Shown here in pieces: positions 12,733-25,200 of a stretch of DNA of 64,000 bases. How positions within the stretch are numbered: the stretch's first letter is position 1; the number at the start of each line of letters is the position of its first letter. The stretch is from Diphasiastrum complanatum (Eukaryota > Streptophyta > Lycopodiopsida > Lycopodiales > Lycopodiaceae). The position numbers were made by a program, and so were the translations under genes. The notes beneath the pieces are model-generated. The model did not search any database. It had not been told where the DNA came from and saw only the letters and a list, made by a program, of their open reading frames with translations. The stretch covers positions 59,730-123,729 of the forward strand of contig CM055109.1 of assembly GCA_029204225.1 (NCBI GenBank), read 5' to 3'.

Positions 12733-13990
12733 TTATACAGTGGGAGGTAAGTGGTAATAACGCCTTAGCCGACTACCATTTACCAAGGTTGGTAAAAGAT
12801 CACCCTCCAAGGTGGCCAATTGAACTGCGCCATTTTCAAATATTTTCATCACTCGATAGGGTCTTTTGTGGCCTTGCTCTGATACATCAATGCTAGGTCA
12901 CCACCTTTGTGTAAGTCCTTTTGTTTTAAGACATGGCCATGCCAGGCTTTACGACGTTTCTTTTCGGTGTGCAATGCATTCAAAGCAATGGTTCGGGTTT
13001 CGCATGAATTCATTAGTAAGCCTAATTGACGTCAGGTAGACTTACTTGTGTCTAATCGTTCCAGTACGGCCACTCGTAGACTAGAGACAATGAACTCAAC
13101 GAGCATTACAACCTCAAGTCCATAGGCTAGTTGAAATGGGGTATGGCCAATGGCAAACTTATAGGTTGTCCGAAACGCCCATAAAACTGATTGGAATTTG
13201 TCTTCCCCAAGTGGGATCTACTGGCTTCCACGGTTTTCATAATAATATTGCAAAGAATCTTGTTGGAAGATTCGGCTTGTCCATTACATCGGGGATAATA
13301 AGGTGTACTCTTGTGATGAACCACAAGAAATTTGGCTAGGAGTACTCGTACCGTCTCATTCAAGAAGTGAGTTTCGCGATCACTCACAAGTTCTAAAGGG
13401 CATCCAAAGCGCATAATAACGTTCTCATAGAGAAACTTAGTTGTGCTAATTGCATTGGCTACTCTAACGGCCTTCGCTTCTACCCACCTCGTAAAATAAT
13501 CTGTTGCCACTATAATGTATCGGGCTTGACTTCCTCTAGCGGCAGGGTGGATGGGACCAACATAATCTATGCCCCACTTTTCGAAAGGATTTTCTACTAT
13601 AATAGGCTTTAAAGGCATAAACCCAGATTTCTTGGTTTTGTGGTTCGTTGGCAAACATCGCAGTGTTTCACAAAGGTTGTCACATTACGATGTAAGGTAG
13701 GCCACCAAAATCCTTCTTAGAGGACCTTTCAAGCAGTAACGCCAACTGCCAAGTGAGCGCCACCAATCCTTTCATGAGTTGCACTAATAATAGGTTTTAT
13801 TTCATGGTCCAATAGGCATCTTCGGAGTATATGGTCTACTCTGATTCGATATAGCTGTCCAGCTATCAAGCTATATGGGACAGCTTTTATTATCAACTTT
13901 CGTTGATCTATGGAAGGTAGTGAAGGATCAAGTCATCCCCTCACAAGATAATCAACTATGTCGGCAACCCACTCTGGAACTACATCCGCA
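12733..13990 (-). pseudogene. Gypsy (Tat/Athila-like) integrase
   Basis: On the minus strand, from right to left, it reads a pre-integrase part (VPEWVADIVDYLVRG), a zinc-binding region with FVKHCDVCQR, the catalytic core (WGIDYVGPIHPAARG, VATDYFTRWVEAKAV, NGQAESSNKIL), and a C-terminal part with RPYRVMKIFENGAVQLATL and LVNGSRLRRYY. The VNG.RL ending is typical of Tat/Athila-type integrases. A stop and a frameshift near 13700-13740 break it, as does another change near 13180. It belongs with the protease (16560-17197, same strand) and with the RT block that lies inverted between them. Confidence 0.85.
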
Positions 13991-14428
13991 TAAAAGATAG
14001 TACGCCATGACTGGGGTACAGATCGAATCACATTGGAGAATCAAGATCGAGCCGTGAGAGTCGATCCAAATACTTGGATCATTAAGCGTGCAAGCCTGTT
14101 GGGAGAGTCAACTTCATCTACCACATCGATCGAGACCAAAGGAAGTGCCATAAGCTATTGGGAATTCATCAAGATTTTGATACTGATATCATCAATTGGA
14201 TTGAAGCACTAGCTACAGTCGATTGTATGAGCTTCATAAAAGGATCCATCTCCCTACTCTGAAAAGCCAATCGAGAGTCGAAACTCACAAACCCAAAGCC
14301 TATCACCCTTGATGATGAGATCGAAATCGGGGTGAACATGGTCAAACTATCATGGCTTCCATTAGAACCATCCCTAGAACCCTATGAAAAAGAGCTTCTC
14401 CCCTGGTGCTCAATGATCACCTTGGAAG
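13991..14428 (+). other. Upstream part of the inverted gypsy block, no clear domain
   Basis: The plus strand is open in places (for example LSWLPLEPSLEPYEKELLPW near 14350). It probably corresponds to the stretch between protease and RT. The left inversion breakpoint should lie near 13990-14060. Confidence 0.4.
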
Positions 14429-14887
14429 ATGATGCGGGATATTATGACAAAACAAGCGTTATCTTACTTTGATTTCCAACATTATGGAGAGAGACGGTTA
14501 CCAGAAGATGTACCTGAGATCCCATCTTTGGCTAAGATCTCTAAAGAGCCTCGTCCCACAAGTGTATATCAATACAGAGTTAAGATGAGCCAATGGGACA
14601 ATCTAGTAGATGAAGCCATAACCATTGTGGACACCACGCTGTGGGATCCCCTTGAGAAGACAGTTACACCAACAATCCCACCTACTTGCTCATGCTCTGT
14701 CAATATGGTAGCAGCTAAGAAACCGATTTCCAAAATACCTGCCAATTTGAAAAGAAAGGCTAAGATGGGTTGTGATTGTCCACAACTCATGAATACCAAG
14801 ATTCAACTGGCAGATGCTGCATCTAAAGCCTCAAAAAGAGTCTTGAACATCCACTTCCCCATCCCAAAATCAGGAACCGAGACATGA
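14429..14887 (+). pseudogene. Gypsy polyprotein segment preceding RT (function unknown)
   Basis: A frame of 152 codons with no domain I can name, rich in Lys, Pro and Thr. It lies just upstream of the RT frame and in the same orientation, so it is probably the spacer between protease and reverse transcriptase. Confidence 0.45.
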
Positions 14888-15017
14888 TCCGGAATCGACA
14901 ACTAAGCCATTGCACGATGTGCCAGCATACTTTCGTGACTATACTTTAGATGATGTAATCGTTGCCATGCCTCAAGCCCACCAGGAACTGCGACTCGAAC
15001 GACGCACTTGAGAATTC

Positions 15018-16550
15018 TTGTTCGTACGAAGGTCCTGCGAAAGTCCTCTAGATCTAGCCGATCCTGGGGAAGACGAAAAAATAGTCTATGTAGGAGACCA
15101 GCTTACGACTGAAGAACTATCCGATCTAAGAGATCTCCTACGAGAATATCGTGATTGTTTTGCATGGTCCTATAAGGATTTGAAGGGAATACGACCTGAA
15201 ATAGTGCAGCACACCATTTTGTTAGTCGATGGTGCCGAACCAAAAGTGAGTCAACCTTATCGCTGCAATCCTCATTACTCCAAACTGATTCAACAAAAGT
15301 TGAAAAATTTACTAGGCGCTGGATTCATATATGAGATTGAACATACCGATTGGGTATCTCCAATTGAAATTGTGCCTAAAAAGAACAGAAAACTATGCAT
15401 TTTTGTAGATCTTAAGAAACTTAACACAGTCACAAAGAAGGACCACTTCCCTCTGCCTTTCACCGAAGGAGTGCTTGAACGAATAGCAGGAGAAGAGACC
15501 CATAGTTTCCTCGACAGATTCAGTGGGTATTACCAAGTGCAAATAGCATCCGAGGACTAGAATACAACTGCTTTTGGAACCGCATGGGGGGCTTATACTT
15601 TTTGCGTAATGTCGTTTGGATTGTGCAATGCACCAAACACCTTCCAGAGAGTTATGCAACATGCCTCCTTCAAGAAATTTCTTTATAAATTCTTAGAAGT
15701 GTTCCTTGATGATTTGTGTGTACATTTAGCCCGAAGGTATCACTTAAATCGTCTGGAACGAGTTCCACAACAATGCCGAAGGTATGGCATTTCCCTTAAC
15801 CCAGCCAAAGGCCAAATATGGGTAACCCATGGCATTGTGCTAGGACATATTATATCGCAATACGGGATTGCCACTGATTTAGATAAGATCAAGGTAATAA
15901 TTGAGATGACCCTACCCAAAACAGTGCGTGATGTCTATATTTTTCTGGCCATGCCAATTATTATAGATGTTTTATATTACTGTTTGCATTATTGGCCTTG
16001 TTGCTCTATCGCCTTACTGTTGAATCTAAGTGGACACAGGAAGCCCTAGATGCCTTCGAGAAGGTTAAGCAAAGCCTTGGTCACCGCTCCAATCCCATGG
16101 TCTCTAGACTGGAGGATAGAGTTTCACGTGCATACAGATGCATCTAAGTATGCAATAGGGATCATGTTGACCCAACCAGGCGAGAAAAAGAAAGATTTTT
16201 CCATCCGCTTCGCGAGCCGACATTTCATTGAAGCAGAAGTTAACTACACCACCACCGAGCGAGAGGCCCTTGCCATGATTTTTAGTATTAAGAAATTTCG
16301 ACAATATCTTTTGGCCAACCCTTTCGTCTTTTATGTTGACCATCAACCATTGTTGTATTTGGTTAATCGACCTTGTACGACGGGTCGTATCACATGATGG
16401 CTTTTACAACTTTAGGAGTTTGAGTTTTAGATAGTGGTTAGGACCTGAAAAAAACATTATTTGGCTGACTACCTTTCTAGATTGACGACACGCCGAGAAG
16501 AAGTGGGAGTGGATGATGAACTAACTTAAGCCAGGGTCTTCCTAACAGAA
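15018..16550 (+). pseudogene. Gypsy (Tat/Athila-like) reverse transcriptase and RNase H, inverted within its element
   Basis: Three frames in order. RT begins with DCFAWSYKDLKGI and ETVQ-type sequence, then VPKKNRKLCIFVDLKKLN, MSFGLCNAPNTFQRVMQ and an active-site variant FLDDLCVH (about 15700). RNase H follows: VHTDASKYAIGIML, TTTEREALAMIFSIKKFRQY and VDHQPLLYLVNRP (about 16110-16370). Then KHYLADYLSRL. Stops at about 15558, 16397 and later, plus a frameshift near 16020, inactivate it. Its orientation is opposite to the protease and integrase that flank it. Confidence 0.88.
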
Positions 16551-16559
16551 GTTTTTTCA

Positions 16560-17197
16560 AAGATCTAAGACAGTACAAATCGAAAATCAGCGACCTTCAC
16601 ATGTACATTCTCCACAATTCCCATGGGTTTGACGCACCTCTGATCAACAAGTTTTATCGAAAAACCTGCGGGCTATAAGGCACTTAGTCCCCACTCTCGA
16701 TGTATGTGTGAACACATGGTGTTTATAAATGAACTACCATCAATAACAGCAGCTACTGAGGGAAGGTTCTTGTGTTGAACGGGTAGCGTAACATTACTTT
16801 TCTCGTTTTCCCAAGTGGCACCTATGGCCATCACAAATTGGTCATCGTCATTTTCTCCATCCATGGAGGGTCTTGTAGGTGTATCTTTAGCTCCTACCCA
16901 TGTGGTCAAGGCTTGGCATAGGATATTGGAATTCTTTAAAACATCACCTAAGGGTAGGATGACTTGACTGGACAGTAAGGCAGTTAAATCTTTGGTCCCA
17001 CTCCCTTCTGGTTCTAGGGAGGCGAAAGGCTCTTCATCGAACTCAAGTTGGATAAGTCCTTCTTGGTTTATGGGTGAGATGAAAGCATTCATAGCTTGGC
17101 CAAAGTGTATAGGTGAATCCATAGGTTCTATTGGCCGATTGAGTTCACCAATAAGAGCCTTAGCTTGCTCCTCTTGTATCCACTTTTTCACCACCAT
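16560..17197 (-). pseudogene. Gypsy (Tat/Athila-like) aspartic protease region
   Basis: A 174-codon minus-strand frame ends with AAVIDGSSFINTMCSHIH, a degenerate version of the protease active-site region. Past a stop it continues PAGFSIKLVDQRC and KPMGIVENVHVKVADFRF, which resembles the C-terminal part of retroelement proteases. The earlier part is acidic and unassigned. It fits upstream of RT in a minus-strand element, but the RT itself is inverted. Confidence 0.65.
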
Positions 17198-17596
17198 GTA
17201 ACGATCCTTCTCCTTTTGGGTTGAGGTACTCTCCTGGTCTAGTGGATTTTTCTAAGTGATCTATTGCATTCAATTACCATGTCTAAGTTAAATGTACTTA
17301 TCTCCTTCTCATTACTCTATCAAGTATGTTGATTCATATTTTTTAAGATTGTCTGAACAATGTTTGTGATATCTAACGCTTCCACAAAGCAAATATATTA
17401 TGTGTAAGTGTTTGTCTATGCAATCAATTGTTTCGATTTTGATGATTTCAAAATCAAAATCAAGTAGAATCAAATTCAACACTTAACTGAAATTAAATTA
17501 AACGTCTGATTCAAATTTGATAGTCGTAGCACATGCACCAAGGAAAATCAAAAGTCTTTAGGTTCTATCAAATTTTTACATCAATGTTAGTTGTTA
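17198..17596. other. No feature seen
   Basis: AT-rich spacer between the gypsy protease and a copia RT relic. Confidence 0.5.
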
Positions 17597-18025
17597 TACA
17601 GTTTTCAACACCAAATCTATTCATTACATTTTGCAAAGATCTCTGTTGGGATAAATAGATTATTTCTATCCCTCAAGATCTGAATTCCTAGACAATAACG
17701 AGTGTTGCCTAGATTTGTCATCTCAAATTCACTGGAAAGTTGGGCATTAACATATTGTGACAGACGTTTATCATTACTAAACAGAAGTGTATCATCCACA
17801 TATGAAGTAACCATAATGGACAAATTTTCAATGTACTTCATTTGCAATAAAAAATGTATCTATCAATTGTGGAACCAAGCTCTTGAAGACTGCTAGAGGC
17901 CATAAAGAGCCTTGTGTAACTTTACATACAAACCTTTTCTTGCCTTTCACTTCATATCCTTCTGGTTGCTCCATATCCTCCCTCTTCAATAATGCCATTA
18001 AGGTAGGTTTATTACACTTGCACAA
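17597..18025 (-). pseudogene. Ty1/copia RT fragment
   Basis: Minus-strand frames read MEQPEGYEVKGKKRFVCKV, then MVTSYVDDTLLFSND and EFEMTNLGNTRYCLGIQI. These are the conserved copia RT segments around the YVDD site. A frameshift with loss of the usual KQ(S/A)PRAW segment separates them. It lies just downstream of the MraY stop codon, in the same orientation. Confidence 0.85.
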
Positions 18026-18465
18026 TGCTACTAGACCCCAATGGTTCTTTCACTTATAAACTTTGTAAGGTTAGGCCTTATTGATGCTTTTCACCACCCA
18101 AACAGCAGGTGATGAAGTGGAAAAGCTCTGGAAGTACATTCACATAAAGTGGTTGTAATAAATTAATATGAATACCAAGCTTCAGTGATGAATACGGCTG
18201 ACTTCATTGCTACAGATTTTAACTTTATCAAGCTCATTAGCCACATGACTAAAATTTTTACAAAAAGGCACTTGCAAGTATATAGAACTGAGCCACTATG
18301 GAATATTAGATGAACCATAAATTACCAATCTACTTATTTATGGGGTATAGCTGAAATATAATGTGATTGTTATGTCCACTGGGTGCAGTCCTGGACTGAG
18401 CATTGCCATTGGTCCATTTGCTGGACGATTTTTCAAAATTTCTCCAATAAATGTGTGATCTCTGA
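18026..18465. other. 3' flank of MraY, no coding content
   Basis: AT-rich, presumably the 3' untranslated region and terminator of MraY. I cannot place a polyadenylation site with confidence. Confidence 0.4.
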
Positions 18466-18648
18466 TTACACTGATATGAGACCAATATAAGCTGCCAAAA
18501 CAGCCAAGAAAACAGAAAGAATGTAGGCACCTAAAACAATATGAAGTTCTTTCAATCCCAAAAGTTCTAGGTGGTGATGAAATGGGGCCATGCGGAAGAG
18601 TCGATGCCCAACTCCAAATAACCTCTTGGTGAGTTTAAAATTTAAAAC
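18466..18648 (-). CDS. MraY: MraY exon 7 (HHH motif and C-terminus)
   Basis: The last coding exon is 183 nt. Its acceptor is GCAATATCAG and it ends at TAA (18468-18466). It encodes [16 protein letters not shown], then [14 protein letters not shown] with the MraY histidine triplet (473-475), and a final membrane helix ending YIGLISV. It starts in phase 0, matching exon 6. No ATG-initiated frame covers it. Confidence 0.95.
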   Translation of the reverse strand, partial: VLNFKLTKRLFGVGHRLFRMAPFHHHLELLGLKELHIVLGAYILSVFLAVLAAYIGLISV

Positions 18649-19133
18649 CTGATATTGCAGGTAGAAGTTCTCATCAGTATTATATCAGAAATATTTTGAC
18701 ATACAATCGCTAGTCAAATTTACATCTCTTGAGCAAGTAGAAAATTGGCAACTGCAGTTAAGTGTACTATTCAACATGCCAAAAGTGTTAAAATGGAGAA
18801 GGGGTTATCTGATGCAAAGCACAAGCAACAACCATTATAGATACCGTGCAAGGTACCTGTAGTATGACCGAGATTGTTTCGACCGCAAACAAAGTGGATG
18901 CTACTAGTAATGGGAAGAACAAGCCTGTGCATGATGCCATGGCTGCCAAGGCTCCACCTAACGCCAAAGAACCTGTATCTCCCATAAATATTGATGCTTT
19001 GTGCTTATTATGCACCAGAAACCCAATGCAAGCTCCTGACATTGATGCTCCAAACATACCCAGAGCTAAAAGAATAGAGAAAAAAAATGATCATCCCTTA
19101 ACCGCGAATTCCATGGAATAGCCACACACCACC

Positions 19134-19213
<80 letters not shown>

Positions 19214-22200
19214 CACACGCACACACACTATCACAATAATTAAGAATAGATTAACTTGGCTATAGGAGAATCTACAAAAAATTACTTTCTTGCAGCACTT
19301 TCAATCAAGAAAGTACATGCATTTTGAAGATATGCATGAACTCACACGAACACGACCTAATTTATGAGAAGATGGTGCAAGCCAAAGACACCATGGAAGA
19401 AACATTTTTGTTTTCTATGTAGAAACAGAGTGGCAGAAAATACGGCAGCCTGCACGACATCCATGAAGAGTTCAAGGGCCTAATTTTGGCATCTCCTCAG
19501 TCGTATGTGATAGTTTCAACAAATCTCAATTCATTGGGTTTCGGATCTATTTGTTTTGATTCTGGATGTGAGATTCTGATGTGTCAAATTTTTTAAAATT
19601 CTCACTTTTTCCACATTGTTTGTAGCCTTCCTAAGGCTCACTGTGCCACACTTTTAAGTGTTCATTTGGTTACTTCTCCACCTCCTCTTACACCTGTGCC
19701 CTCCATTATTTCTGATATACTCACGATCTACTCACCCATGTTTGCGGAGTCTTCTACACTGCCTCCTTTACGTTTTATCAATAATTGTATTGATCTCATT
19801 CCCGGTGCCCATCCTACTTCCTGAGCACCCTATCGTATGTCTCACTCTGAACAAGCCGAGGTCCAGCATCAAGTGTCTGATCTTTTACGGCAAGGCTTCA
19901 ATGTTCCTAGTCAGAGTCCTTTTGGAGCTCCTGTTCTATTAGTTAATAAGAAAGATGGCACTAAGCATTTATGTATTGATTATCGAGCTCTTAATCATCT
20001 TACTATACGTCATCAATATCCTATCCCTCACAAGGATGAATTATTTGATCGCTTAGGTAAGCTCAGACATTCTCTAAGATTGATTTGTGTTTTGACTACC
20101 ATCAGATTCGCATCCACCCTGGTGATGAGTTCAAGACTGCTTTTCGTACTGCCACCGGTCTTTATGAGTTCCGTGTTTTACCCTTTGGTGTTACAAATGG
20201 CCCCCCTACTTTTCAAAACGTTATGAATTTCATTTTTCAGCCTTTGCTTGGTAGTTGTGTCCCTGTTTATTTCGATGATATTCTGGTCTACAGTTCTGAT
20301 TTGCCTTCTCATGCTGCCCATTTACAAGTTGTGTTTCGAGTTCTTGTTGCTCATCAGCTTTATGCTAAGCTTTCTAAGTGCACATGTGCCGTTTCTTCTA
20401 TCGATTTTTTAGGCTTTGTTGTTATTAAGGTCACCATTTCCCTTGATCCTTCCAAAGTTCGTGATATCCTTCAGTGGCCTATACCTACAGATGTCCATGT
20501 TGTTTGTATGTTTTTAGGACTTGCTACACATTCGCGTAAGCCTCTACCTCATTTTGCTACTATTGCTCATCCGCTTCACTCTTTAATCCGTAAGGCTGCT
20601 AAGTTCGAATGGTCTTCCTTATGTCATGATGCTTTCACTAATCTTCAGTCTATTCTTGCTTTACCTAACTTTAACAAGCGTTATATTGTCGATATTGATG
20701 CTACTGCCGTTGGTGTTGGTGCTCTTCTTCTTGAAAATTCTCATGTTATCGCTTACGAATCCCGTCGCTTACGTTCTTACGAGACTCGTTATTCTACTCA
20801 TGAAAAGGAGTTATTAGCCACCATTCATGCCCTTACTAAGTGGCGGCATTATCTTCAGCCTCTGCCTTCTGATGTATATACTGATCATCAATCTTTATGT
20901 TACCTTGCAACTCAGAAGCAGCTTAGATTTGCTGGCTGCAGTTTTTACAACGTTTTCCTTATTAGTTGCATTATCGCCGTGGTAAGAGTTCTTCGTTTGC
21001 ATGATCTTTCACGTTCTATTCTCACAGACCGTGATACTCATTGTACTTCTGGTTTTTGGACCAAACTTATGCATATTCTCCTCAAGATTAAACTTTTTAT
21101 GGGCACTGCTTATAACTCTTCTGCTGACGGCCAGTCTGAGGTTCTTAATTGTATTTTAGAGGATTATTTGCATAACTTTGTTTCAGCATCTAGTCACGAT
21201 TGGAATTAGCACTTGTGTTTTGTATAATACAATAATAAGAGTTCGGTTATTACCAGCATAGGTGTGTCTCCATTTCTCCTAGCTACGCGGGCTTCAACTC
21301 ACCCTTTACAATGGGGAGTAGCGAGATTGTTTTATGAGAAGTGACGTGTGACCTTTATAATTTTTAAGCAGATTCCAGTAACTTTCCAATGGCAAAATTT
21401 GGATGCTCTCAAACCTTGAAAGGTTCTTCCACCATCGTCTTTCATTGGAAAAAACCAAAAGACACATGCTGCCACCACATTTTACCAGTTATCTACAGCC
21501 CTCAAAAGTGGGCCAATCACCTATTCAACAAAAGCTTTCTTGTTCGTTGGTGCAACTTTTAATGTTCTGATGACATTCTTGTTGTCTAAAATAGTGAACT
21601 CCTGCAACCTTGCCGAAGAAGTCCCGAAGGACGAAAAGATCTCGAAGGCCGAACCGAAGGTCGAACACGACTCGGAGATCGAACACAACCCGAAGGTTGA
21701 AGCGAAGGCCGAAGGTAAAGTGTTTGAGGTTCATCCCAACAGCCGAATGACGAAGACACCCTGAAAAGAAAAGGCGAACCGCAGACAAACAATTCGAGCT
21801 ACCAGTTGGCAGATCGACGACGAGCGTGGAGTCTTGTACTATCACGCTCAGTCGCCAGAAGCGATTTTGACACAAGGTAGCTAACTAATTGATTAGCGCA
21901 AACTTGTCTTGTAACACTGATAAACTGCCTTGTCCACGTAGTGGATATATACACATGATTGATTACTACAATAGTGTGATGAGAGAGAGTGAAGTGCTAG
22001 CATCCTGTTAGCATTACCAGCTCTGCATGAAAGTCTGCCAACGAGCAGAACATAGCGAATTTGTGAGAGGAGTGACAGGCCGCCAACGAGCGAGACACTA
22101 ATCAACTCACTCAAAACAAAATACAAATACAATTGCTCTCTTCCAATCCACCTCTTCCATTGTTCGCATCGTTTTGTTGATTGAATGCTTCATAATCTGT

Positions 22201-25200
22201 GATCTGTAGTTGTTTGCTTAGGATCCTGCAAAACATAAAATTCCGCAACAAACAAAAGAAATTTTCTACCTGGTATCAGAGCCACAAGTTCACTAAGGCA
22301 ACACAATATGGCTACAACGATCCAGACAAGAATAGCAAACAACCGAATATGGAAGTTCACAATTAAAACGCTTCTGAAGGGTGAAGGCATCTGCAGATGT
22401 CAGTGACCGAACTCACAGAAGAACAGCCTCCAGAGGGAGACCTGAGGAGAGTCATGTTTAGTGGTGGTCAGAGAGATAGGACTGCCAACCAATAACCAAA
22501 ACAATAAAGGAATATATTATTAAGACGCATTCACATTGATTGTTTTATACATGTTTCTATGAAAGTTGTGATGCCTTTTCAGTCTTCCATTTTGAACCTC
22601 TTTAGCAGATTCTTGGCTTGCTGAGTTTGGGATATAAGGATTTATGCTCTTATTGCCAAACAACTATACCCAAGAGATAAACAAGAGGCCCAACGAGGAG
22701 GCGGGATAGAAATGAGGACTCAAAGGATGACTCTCTTATTCCATATCAACATCGGAAGGATGCATGAGCTCATGCGGCAACAGAGTACCAGTCCACAAGC
22801 ACAGTAGCACCATCACCAACCCTGTCAAAAAGCTCAAAGAGTTTGAAGACATTCTGTTCGCCATCCAACATCCATACCGGTCTCTACAGTAGCGGATATT
22901 ACATCATTTTTTCAGCCTATTGTTTAAACAGTTTTTTGTTTTTAGTTTGCTGTTTTTTGCTTCTAGCTAAGAGATGATACATGCTTTGTAGTTAGCTGAC
23001 AGTTTTCTGATTAGTTTTATGAGTATTTCAGCTTGAAGACATCCTATATGCTCCTCGTTCCTATACACTCTTGGACTTCATGTACCTTGGAGTACAAAAA
23101 CACATAAATAAAGCTTTCTTTCTTTCTTCTTTCTTCTTATATGACAGCATCTTGTTAACAACTTTTAAAGGAAAAAAGACGTCTGTAAGATAGATCAGAA
23201 ACTTGAATGATGCAACTTTCTGACACACATAGCTTCCTATAAAGCTTCAAAACAAACTTAGTCATATCGAATTTAGATTTAGTTTCAAGGATGAGTGCAT
23301 ACCAGGAGATATGGGGAGAACAGCCACAGCCATGCCTACAAATGCGGCCGCTGCTGTACCACCAGCTAATCCGTCTAACCCATCAGTCAAATTGACTCCA
23401 TTGCTCATGGCAGCAAAGCAGAATGCAGTCAACAGTATATAACAATCACCAATATAGACCGGCCCAAAAGGAGGAGGTAGAAGGACAACATTTTTCCTGT
23501 AAACATATCTTCATTATGTTGCTTTTGTAGTACAGACAATAGAGAAGTAGCACTTTTTAAACATCCCACATCATCAGTACAAATCAAAAAAACTTAAATA
23601 AAGCTCAAGCAAACAATGAAAAAGCTTCCACGAGTTGTTTGAAAAATGTGGTACTAGATAGCATAGTTGACATACATCCTGATTGGAGATGCCAAATGGG
23701 CAGTATCCAGCCAAAAGTAGAACCAAAGGCCAACAAGAACCTGCCAAGAAAAATCAACTGCTGTCATTCAACAATATACTCAATTCTGCATCATCAGAAG
23801 GTGCCTGGACAAACCAAAAAAATAGAACTGCATGAATTTTCTTTGCACTAATACAGAACTAGGAACCGGAGCCTCTCTCTTCAAGATCATACCTGCATAG
23901 CCAACTTCAACCGACCTGGAAGACCGTAATTGTGCTGCCGCCAGAATGATAAGCCATCGTCAAGCAGTCCTATTGCAGCACAAGCAAGAGTTGCCATACT
24001 CACTCCCCAGACCTCTTGTGATACAAATCCAGACAACACATTCGCCACACTAACACCAACTGGCACCAAAAAAAGTCCACCCAAAGTAGGAGTGCCTGCC
24101 TTTGCGAAATGTGAAGAAGGACCTTCTTTTCTGAAAACTTGACTGGTTTTCATCCACTTTAAGAAGGGCACAAATAGAAGACCTATAAGCCCTGAAATAG
24201 CTGCTGCCCAAACGAATGGCCTGGTAAGATGAAAACTGGCAGGAGGCCGTTGAAGGATATGCCAGAAGACATATTTATCCACAAAGAGCAAAGCACCAAG
24301 TAAAACGAAGAAAAATACTGTGGTGTACAAAGTTGCTTCTCCCAACCTGCAACAATAGTGGTTACCATCAGCAGAGAATTGCTACTTATATAAAGACCAA
24401 ACATAGCATGTGTAGTATAGTACTTTCATTTAGTAGCCTAGTTGATTCAATCATATGAGCCCAATTGTTTGTACTATTCCAGGACATCGTAAAAAATCAT
24501 CAATATTTTTAGATGGCATGCTTCTAAAAATTTAGTAAGAGAATACAAGATAGTATGTGACCTTCGAGTCCCTTAACGTCAAATGCAAAAACAATATAAG
24601 GAGCGTATCTTTACTAGGAAAGCTCCTTCACCAAGTAACACCTTTGCTTGCTACCAATGGCTTGAGATGCATAGATTGGATGGCTTTCTGAGGTTGAATC
24701 CTTTTTTGTAGGACCTCTTTGCACAACCCCATTACTATGGTTCTTAAAAATGTTTGACTCACTCGAATAATCCATCTCTTGATTTATCTGAGGACCCTCA
24801 TCCTGGACAGAGGAAAACACTAAGTTTCAGCTCCCAAAAAATGTGGTTTATCTTACCAAGATAGCTCAGCTTGATCGCGATGAAACCAAGGATCATTATC
24901 AAAAAAAGTGCAGTCATTATGTCGCCAGGTTAACATACTCTCTAAATAGATCACATTCTCACCCCTTGCCCTCAGACAAGGGCGTTCAGTCTATATGGAA
25001 GAAGCCTTAGGTTGTTTATTCAACCAGCATATTATTGGAAAACGTCAAAATTGTCAGCAATGAAAAGCGGAATGCAAGACATGCAGCTCAAAAAGAGCAG
25101 CTGAATTTAGTAGCACCTCATTCCAAGCTTACTCTCTTTCCTAGAGAGCTCTGCCTTTACAACATAGTTATCAGCATATGATTGAGAGCTTCAAACTTTG

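Larger units (their letters stand above)
19066..23302 (-). other. MraY intron 5 (4.2 kb) carrying retroelement insertions
   Basis: The region between exons 5 and 6 holds a (CT)n tract, a gypsy pol relic (about 19620-21210) and a copia 5' end (about 21890-22440), both antisense to MraY. The rest (22450-23300) shows no coding content beyond pyrimidine-rich stretches near 23110-23140. Confidence 0.85.

Noticed and set aside
18466-24802. MraY as bacterial contamination
   Set aside because: The coding sequence is split by introns with plant-type GT..AG borders and flanked by plant retroelements, so it is a nuclear gene.
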